Positions 55,991-64,000 of a stretch of 64,000 bases of DNA are shown here, in pieces. Positions within the stretch are counted from its first letter, which is position 1. Every line of letters begins with the position of its first letter. Under the pieces are notes generated by a model. That model saw only the letters and a list, made by a program, of their open reading frames with translations. It did not search any database and had not been told where the DNA came from. The translations under genes were made by a program, and so were the position numbers. This DNA is from Armillaria gallica (taxonomy: Eukaryota > Basidiomycota > Agaricomycetes > Agaricales > Physalacriaceae), in NCBI GenBank assembly GCA_037576215.1, contig JBANDB010000012.1, forward strand, positions 248,001 to 312,000, written 5' to 3'.

Positions 55991-57565
55991 GTTCAACTTT
56001 GCTCTAGATACGAAGATAAGCATTGTACAATAGATATCTTCCAGAAAATTTTACCCTCTGACTTGCTGGCGCCGGAGTCCGGACGTAGTCTCTTGCAGCT
56101 CTTACACTAGCAGACAACGAATCAGATAGATAAGGAGGCCCGTTTACGCATGGTGAGATGGATCAATCGATAGTCAGCAATGTAAACAGTGACAGTTCCA
56201 GAGAAGCTTCCGGATTCGCGTCTTGGGGGGCCTGGCCCTTATGGTACAGCCACCAATTCGTCCCTCATCGGTCCCGACTATCAAGCGACTTTTACTCGCC
56301 TCCTTCCTTGATAACGCATTCTGACGACGGCATCGCGAGTTCATCGTTATTCTGTGCCTAATCACCCCTCGTGGCTACTCACCTACGCGGTACTGGAACT
56401 TTGAAGCCGAAACACCATGTTGGTCAGAAAGCGACAAAAACATGGATTTGCGGAGCGTTGATTTATGCTTGCTCTCACCGCCCCCCGGCTAATTTTTCTG
56501 GGACAGATATCGTCTAATGTAATCAAATCTTTACTTTAAGAATCAAACGCGTTCTCTGACCTTCTTTGTTAGACCAACGGAAGGCCACAGCGCGAGGCGC
56601 AACGCTATCTGTTTTGTTTTGTTAAATCCGCTACTCAAGAAGCTAGGAATAGTCTGAACACTCCTCCAGGTATGTTACGTTTTGCGGTTTTCTGGATTTG
56701 CTACGCATGCTTGTCTTATCTATAATTAAGAGGAAACTACCCAGACTGCACACGGTCCCCAATCATAGTTCTTGCGAGGACAGGATGGCCAGGGAACTCG
56801 ACAACCATCTATTTTTATGCAGCAAACCAACAGGGAATCATTTTGGGGGCCACAATTTGAGGCGGGGATGGATATGTTTAGTACAAGACAAATTTCAGCC
56901 CACGCAGTAGCAGAAGCCATATGAAGTAATTTGTACAGCTCAGCGGCACATTGTCAATTGCTCACCTTGCCTTGATCCTTGAAACACAGGACCGCCACTC
57001 TGCGGCTGACTCTGCCATTTTCCTACATTACTGAAGCGGGGACATTGTGATGGTTGGTCATTTGGGAGTGCTTGGACAATGGGATGTTCGTACGCCGCAC
57101 CGTTCGCGTCATTGATAACTATTTACGGTCGTTCTAGTATCTTGAAATCTCACCCTATTCTCGTGCAAACCTTGTACTACCTGCTTATCTAGGCGGGCGG
57201 TTTGCCAGGGCGGCATGGTCCTTGTCAGGTATGTGACCGCCATGACTAGCGAGGAGTTATTGATTAAAATGTTCTTCAAGAAGGGATGACTGCGTCCAGA
57301 AATCATGCCGTCGGCCACATCAGACGCTAAAGGCGTTGTCTTTTCTGTCCATTGACTCTCAGCAGAGGCGGTCGTTGTAATGTTTTATTTTCTGTATCGG
57401 GAAATAGTCGCAAGACAATGTAGAGTGCCACCCATAGCGTGCGCATTTCCTTACCCTTCAAAAGCTCAGGGCAATAACACGTTTGCTTTCTTCATACTTC
57501 GCACCTCCCCCACGCCTTGCATCAATCCCGAACGCTCCACCATCCAGCCACTCCCTCTCGTCTAA
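55991..57565. other. No supported gene
   Basis: Frames of up to 70 codons without known motifs; no repeat partner or RNA gene. The last part is presumably the promoter of the gene at 57566. Confidence 0.35.
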
Positions 57566-58494
57566 ATGGCTTCTTTTGAAGTTGAAAGTAGCTCTATGCT
57601 CGCACTTGCTGACTGCGCTGCAGAGCTCATCCCAGTCTGGCTCAGGAAGTACCACGAAGATGATGGTCGGAATGTATGTACATTCGGAGATATTTTGGAG
57701 AAGATCAATGACTGTGATGGTGGTCGTAAGAGGGCTTCATCGTAAGTCTTACAAGAATTGTTCTTATTGCAACACACTGAGCATATATCTAGCTTTAATG
57801 GGGACGCTGGACGTCCGTCGAAGCTCGCTAAGTACGAGACTGGACCAACGGTGCTTCAAGTGTATGTACTTCCTTCATCTTCGTTTCGTATTACTAACAA
57901 TTTAGCTTAGTCCTAGGCTCATCCCTCATTGCTCTCCGCAACCGGCTCACGTAGCGACGGCCCCTGGTCCTGCTAGGCATGTTCTTTTCATCGCTCACTG
58001 ACCTTTTGTTTCTCATGACTTATCTCAGTGTCCCCGCTCCTCGTCTCATTTCTCCCCTACCAAAACGCGTTCTAAGTGTTAGTCCAAGCACCGTTCAAGA
58101 CCATGTCGACATCAGCTGGATCCCCCAAACCTACCTGCTTTTTGTACCGAACGACACGTTGATGCACAGTCGATTCATGTCTGAGTGCACCTACCCGATG
58201 CCCGACTACCACAGATCTGGTTCCGTCAAGAGAAAGAATTGCGAACAGCGCAAGGAGTTCTTGGACAATGATGAATGGGTCGCGGTCACCGATGTGTATA
58301 GAGTCGTATGCAAGGGGTGCGCAATGAATGTGGCACTTGACAATCGTAACGGCTTCTATTATCCCGGTTTCTGGGTGAAGCATAGGTGTCTCTGCCCCAA
58401 GGTTTACGCGATTTGGCTTCAGAGGAAAGGGATGTGCCCCGATGTGGACAAGGAGTGGTTCCGGAAGCACAAGCAATTGATCGAGCAGGCTTAA
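57566..58494 (+). CDS. C2HC 'W..H' finger protein, family member U
   Basis: Four exons are predicted: 57566-57741, 57793-57859, 57906-57976 and 58029-58494, open for 259 residues. The second intron could equally be 57862-57910. The third intron (57977-58028) has a GC..AG border with the strong context AG|GCATGT, because no GT donor keeps the frame. The N-terminus is acidic ('ALADCAAELIPVWLRKY', 'FGDILEKINDC'). 'PLPKRVLSVSP' recalls the basic motif of the other members. The C-terminus has the shared domain 'FLDNDEWVAV', 'VVCKGCAMNVALDNR', 'WVKHRCLC', 'YAIWL' (C-x2-C, H-x3-C). Function unknown. Confidence 0.7.
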
Positions 58495-60477
58495 TGCGAA
58501 AAGTCCAAGCTCTTGAAGGAAGGAAATTTTCTTGGTATCTTATCTCACACTCATTGCGCATAGTTTATCGGTCTTGGTTTGCACGCTTGACTTTGGGCAC
58601 TCATTTAAAGGTTTTTCACAGTAGATTATTCATACTTTACTTCAGCGAATTGATGTTAATTATTATTCCGACGTTGAACGTTTCCCCGTGCATGGTTGTC
58701 GAAGAGTGCTTTGGAATATCGGGAGAATGATTCAAAGGGGGGACAGGGTCCTACCGGATGCCGAATCGGGCGTGATATAGTTTGGTTCCGTTTGTTTCTG
58801 ACGCCGTTGCCGAAATTGGTTCCGGGTCTTCCGGCATTTGGTTTTCCTTCCAACCACCAACATACCCACAATGCCACCCGTCTCCTTTCTGACTCCCGGC
58901 TGCCGTCAACCGTCTCCTTATTTTATACTCTCAGCGACTATTTAGGGCTCATTTTGAGGGCGGCGATGAGGACTACAGGCAGGTTCGCGTGATAATTGGA
59001 ACGGTACGTACTGCTTCATTTTTGTCGCGCATACAACCACATTCTTATGAGAACTTTTAGTCCTTGCGCCTTCTACAGATTCTCTTCTGCTGTGCGGGTA
59101 TCCTTGAGCGAACTTTGTCCTGGTGATTGACCGTCACAGTTCTCCACGACGGACGTGATTTGTTATGCTGGAGGGATAATTTTCATGGCGGTCACACAGC
59201 TCAGGATAGGTGAGACTGCCACTTTGATGGCAGTTCTCCTCTACAGGGCTCTTAAACTCTCTTCGTTCTGGTGATCGGCCGTCGAAGTTCTCGACGACAG
59301 ACGCGATTTTCTGTATCCCCGAGGGTCTGAGGCAGGCCAAAGATACTATGTTTGGGAGGGGCGGTTATCATGGCTCGGGAAAGGTGCAGCTGCCACACTG
59401 ATCAGGCGCTTTGTCTGTTGCTGAGGTGATTCGCCTTCCGTCGCGATTTCTAGCTATCGTGCATCTTGCAAGGTGTTTCTTACAGAATCATACGTTGATA
59501 AGCGTAACCTCTGAAGCGTCAAGCCAGCGCGTAGGAAATTGTGGTGAACTCAGGAAGACCCAGGGTACGTTCTTTCGTTTTCCGTGGTATGTTTATTCTC
59601 AATTACGCATATAGCCATCTCTCTCGTTTTGTATCTCCTTGTGACAGTAGACTGTCGCTGCTTTTCCCAGGGCAAGCCGTTCAGCCGAACGTTAGGATAA
59701 TCAAAGAGGTAAGGCAAGAATGGGGGGTGAGGTTCATATGCTGAACCTACGGTATAGGATCGACATCGGGTTATCGCTGTTGCTGCCGCCAAGCATCACT
59801 CGAAGATCCCCTTGCAGAACTTTCAGCAGATATTGTCAAGCAAGGATTGTTTCCATAATGGATGTCCCTTGCTGTCAGCGAACCCCGAATTGCCACTGCC
59901 GATCTTCGGTCTTTCACATGGACGAGGTAGTACCGTACGGCCTTGGAGGGTTCGCGATATGCTGCCATATACAATCCTATTCTTGTCTGTCGTTTGGCCA
60001 CCATTCTGCTGTTTCGTTGCTGAAGCGCTGACCCGTCGTTGACAGTTGCAATTATCTACATTACTAAGAACTCGTCAGTGCGGCTGATTGGACGGGCACC
60101 TCAAACTTCACCAGTGTTGCTGTAGGCCTCCTTTTCGTGCTGGTTACTGTTCTTATGAATCTACATCGTAGGTATGCAGATTCCGCGCTATGTTTTCGAC
60201 ACGGACGTCCGCAGTCATTTGCGAAGATAATGCACCAGGCTCTGGTGTCGTCAACTCTCGGTGCAATAGTAAAGGAGCGCGGCCGTCATCTATCCTTCGG
60301 CGCTCGCACTACTAACCATCGTTTACACCAATTCCATCGCACGTAGACGTTGTGCTAAGGCTCTGAACTGACGCCAAACGAGGTTCGCCTTGAGTTTTTT
60401 TCTATCTCTTCTCGAGCTAAAGTACAGACCAGTGGCGCAAGGATCGTCCATGCCTAATCAATTAAACATATTTGATC
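58495..60477. other. No supported gene; contains a short imperfect repeat
   Basis: About 59125-59180 and 59270-59325 are imperfect copies (GACCGTCACAGTTCTCCACG versus GGCCGTCGAAGTTCTCGACG and onward). Open frames are short and unrecognised. Confidence 0.35.
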
Positions 60478-62555
60478 AGCTTAACGGTATGCCCCTCGGC
60501 TATTGTCACTGGTTTCAAATCCTCACCTCTTCTTTTGGTACAGGAGTGAGAATGCTGTCACTTTCAATGAAAAGGCATCACATGTACGGATCCAAGGGCG
60601 TCCAAGCCTAGGGTGCTCTGTTGATTTGTATATAGCCTCGAAGCTTATTGGTCCTGACCTTCGATAGCGGTATCAGGGAAGCGCCCGTGATATCAGCGCC
60701 TGTCCGATAGGGCAACTGTCCAAATTGAACACCAATGCGACGGCAATTACGAAGACTCGCCCTCACAGACTTTCTCATAACGAGTTTCAGCTTGTGTCGT
60801 GAATATTCGTTGTAATAGAACGTCATCGCATCTGATGGACCCACAAGCAGCATTCAATGCCGTGACTGATAACTCCTTTACGCCCACCGCATTTCGATTT
60901 CCCCGTGATGGTGCTGTTCCGTTAATTGGTTCTGGGCGCGATCTCTACCTTAGAGAAGAGTCTGGGAGCAGAACGCCTGCAAAGAGTGCCGATCTCGTAA
61001 AAACTAACCCACGCATACGATCCTCGCCACCTTTTATCGGGAAAGGGTGTGGTGCCCTGAGTCGTAACATAGCTGTACGTAGACTTTTCTTTGGATCGTT
61101 TTCCATAAGATGCTGAATCGGATGCATTCCAAGGTACTGAGGTGCACATCTCCTTGTTATTTTCCCTTGTGTCTTCGACGAGACACGCGGTTTTGTGAGA
61201 CTACCTTTGCAAGTCATCTTACTCGTCGTTCTAAGCTTTCCGTAGCGATGTTAGAACCATACACCCCATTTTGCTCTGCGGGGTTCGCGGCATTCTCATG
61301 GTAGATAGGAACTCAGAAACCTTCGAATCATGGGTTGTTTCGTTAGGGATTGTCGGTACCTATAGGCCGATTGATCATCAATCGACATCGCCATCAAATA
61401 ATCCTGCCATTGGTTCCGAGTCATCCTCGTCATTTTTCATTTTCAACGTTCATTTGAGATAGGTATCGACGCTCAACGCGGCGAGTCTCCTCCGCGTGAC
61501 GACATGACAGAATGTGTTTTCTCCCATGACAGCGTGGCATTCGGAAGGCAGCAATTATCTCGATTTCCGCGCGGCTCCATTCTCAGTATTGTCATCCTCC
61601 TTGCTGGACAAGATCTGTGAATCTTTTTTTGTACCCGACGTCGTTGGCTGGGTTAGAGAGGGATGTTGTAAAATGCTCTGCACCGTGTACATGTGTTCGT
61701 TTACGCGTTGACTGTGAAGTTGTTGTCCCGCTCTAACGCATCCACCAGCTTCTCACCTGCAAATCGTAAATAGACGCCACCGTGCAATCACGATCCATGT
61801 GTCATCAGTCATCGTGCTTCGTACGTTCTCTTGTTCGTGTCTGCACCTTACTCATCTGACCAGAGGCTTCCTAGGTTTAGGGTACTAATATTACTCTCCG
61901 CTGCGCTAGCCAGCTTAACGGGGAGGACGGGTTACAGCTGACGGATATGAAAGGTTCCGGTATCATGTTTGATGCATTTTAATCATGATTCATTATAGAA
62001 GAACTTCGAACGGAGTCCACACAATAGGTTTGATGAAGCAAACGATTATCAAACCAACTGCACCGTGTAAAACAGCGCTCACGCCGACTTTAGAAAGGCC
62101 ATTACGACACACCAGACGTCCGGAACGAAGCTGCGGTAACAGGCAAGCTTCTTTCATAGGGTCAACTCATATACTCATCCATATACTGCGCAGTGCACGC
62201 GGCGCCATCTCGTCGAAGGATACTCGGTCTGCGATCTCCGGTATATCACAAATTGCTAGTTCACGGCATGTCTCGTTATCTCCTATGTTTCAAGGCGTAC
62301 ATAGAGAGTCGCTTGTGCGCATGGTGGAAGGCTATTGATGGAGACCCGTATCTCCTTCCACGAGAGGTCGGGAACAGTGGATTTTCCGGAGCGAAGGACT
62401 TTCCACGGGCCGCTACCCACCTTCTACGTCGCCATCATCACCGGCTATCGACGATGTCCAATTAGACCTTGTCCCAGCACGCGCAGGCAGTCAAGTCATT
62501 GCCGAAGACATTGTTCACGTGCGGCTCCGTGCAATGCAGACGTCAGCCAGGGTCC
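60478..62555. repeat. 2-kb direct repeat, copy 2
   Basis: Matches 11444-13467 in the same orientation. It begins near GATCAGCTTAACGGTATGC and ends near CAGCCAGGGTCC. The shared frame 61985-62338 (117 codons) corresponds to 12894-13247. After the repeat, a GTGAGT follows immediately. Confidence 0.8.
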
Positions 62556-64000
62556 GAGTGAGTACTTCCTTCTAGCAGCGAGGTCTCCTTGGTCAACGTG
62601 AATACAAATGATAGATTGTCCTCCAGAGGACCCGCGTATGAGTAACCCTGACTGACATTGCAGGAAGAGCAAGTCGACCTGTGAGGCGAGACGAGACATA
62701 TGGGGATGCATGTTAACGGTTCACTTCAGGAGAGCCGAATTTTGCTACTGCAGGGACGACGAGGCATGGCGGTCTCTACCATGTCGTCCGCAATTCAGGC
62801 CTCCGGACTGACAATGATGCAGCTGTTCAAAAGCATTTCGCATGTCAAGAAGCTATTGTATCTCGACTTCGATTCCGTCGGAGGTCCACGCTATCTGCTA
62901 TTTTTGTTTCACGAAGCAGTCACGATGGCTGATGCGTAAGCGACTGAGACGGTGGAAATGGTCCTCCAGGCGCTGAGGATTGCCGTATAGCTTCTCTTGA
63001 ACGGCTCGCTTGAACCATGCAGCCTGAGGAACATCCAGCTTCTTCTGACTACCACCGCTGTCGTCGTCGGTTATGTCGGCGCACCTCTGCCGAGTCATCA
63101 TTCGACAGATACCTGGTTCTCATGCGTCTGATAGATTGTCGATAACGCCGTTTGCCTCTGCCCTTCACCGAGATGGCCTTCGCAGGACTGTGTGCCAAGG
63201 AATTACGATCCGGTGTACGGCCCACAATCTGGAGAGTCGCTTGCTTACCCCGATACTATAGGTCATTCGGGTTGACCACTAGGTCTGACTTCCGTGGTAA
63301 AGGATGCCTGCCTAAGAGGGTGTTGCGCAGAGAACAGAGGCGTTACTGATTCACGAAGCCTAGGGTTAAGGTTGGATTCCGCTTTTAGATAAAAATTCCT
63401 ACACTCGTAAATTCTACCTTTGTTAAGTCACTTCTAAATATTGCAGCGCTTGTGATATCTGACGGAGCTCATACCTTTTAGCCTATCATCTGTGATATTC
63501 TCAAGCCGTTACCAATCGGGGTTGATCCAATTAATTTTGACTTTACGAATGCGCCTTCTCTGTGGTGAAAGAACTTCCTGCCTTAGTGTGCACTGTGATT
63601 TAGAGTTCCGGATTCTTCATTATCCTGTGCTTCTGGAATCATCGCCAAGTCCTAATGATGACATCGCGAAACTGATTCAAATTCTCAATTCTCGACAAAA
63701 GTTTGAGCACTCGTCCGCATCTTCAGAGTACTTGCCGAGCTCCTTGTATGTTTATAACATCCATCGAACCCAAACCCTTCGTTCATGATGTAATAAGTGC
63801 AACATTGCGCTGTACATCCGTGTGCTCAAGAGCAAACCTGATATCGCTTTATACCCCTTTGTCATTTAAGGGGACCTGGATGAAGCGATACTTGTGACCA
63901 GGGCTCAGCATATTTAAGACACCGTCCTAGCTGATATCATGATCCCTAAAACACCGTTGAACAATAAACAAGCGTTGTACTGGTGTTGGTGAGCGGGCAC
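62556..64000. other. No firmly supported gene
   Basis: A 79-codon plus frame (62700-62939, 'KSISHVKKLLYLDFDSVG') and a minus frame (63101-62898, 'QAAWFKRAVQEKLYGNPQR') look protein-like, but I recognise no family. The window ends without a clear feature. Confidence 0.3.

Overview
This is a repeat-laden, gene-poor stretch of a fungal nuclear genome. It is most likely from a mushroom-forming basidiomycete (Agaricomycetes). Genes are split by introns of about 33-95 bp with GT..AG borders. The recognisable proteins are typical of that group: a small LysM secreted protein, a HET-domain protein, a cAMP-receptor-like seven-helix receptor, F-box proteins and aminoglycoside-phosphotransferase-like (APH) kinases. 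Lineage-specific membrane proteins and a C2HC 'W..H' finger family are also present. No tRNA, rRNA, CRISPR or bacterial operon was seen. All assignments come from reading the sequence; no database search was possible.

Layout. 1-13.5 kb is a patchwork of duplicated blocks. It opens with a membrane-protein relic. A block with two divergent LysM genes follows, split by a 1,465-bp Gag-only LTR element. Next come an APH pseudogene, a C2HC-gene fragment, a 1,080-bp Helitron-like insertion and an inverted second LysM block. A 2-kb repeat ends the patchwork and recurs at 60.5-62.6 kb. 14-18 kb holds a decayed LTR element and an 877-bp inverted-repeat element. 18-23.5 kb has nothing I recognise. 23.5-38.7 kb is the most genic part: a HET pseudogene, a C2HC gene, a seven-helix receptor with a decayed tandem copy, an F-box gene, a second C2HC gene and a membrane-protein gene, with two MITE-like elements between them. 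39-44.3 kb holds relics of a kinase, two membrane proteins, a LINE C-terminus and a receptor. 44.3-56 kb is a second, inverted version of the LysM/C2HC/APH cassette, split by a 6.3-kb Helitron-like insertion. 57.6-58.5 kb carries a third C2HC gene.

How it fits together. The repeated unit appears to be LysM gene, about 1 kb of conserved tail, C2HC-gene promoter and 5' half, then APH-like kinase in opposite orientation. Copies lie at about 11.4-6.8 kb (reversed) and about 44.3-56.0 kb, with partial copies at 1.4-6.7 and 26.4-29.1 kb. The three complete LysM copies have near-identical introns and promoters, but their LysM exon differs mostly by amino-acid-changing substitutions. This is the strongest biological signal in the window. 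Most other duplicated genes are broken by frameshifts or stop codons.
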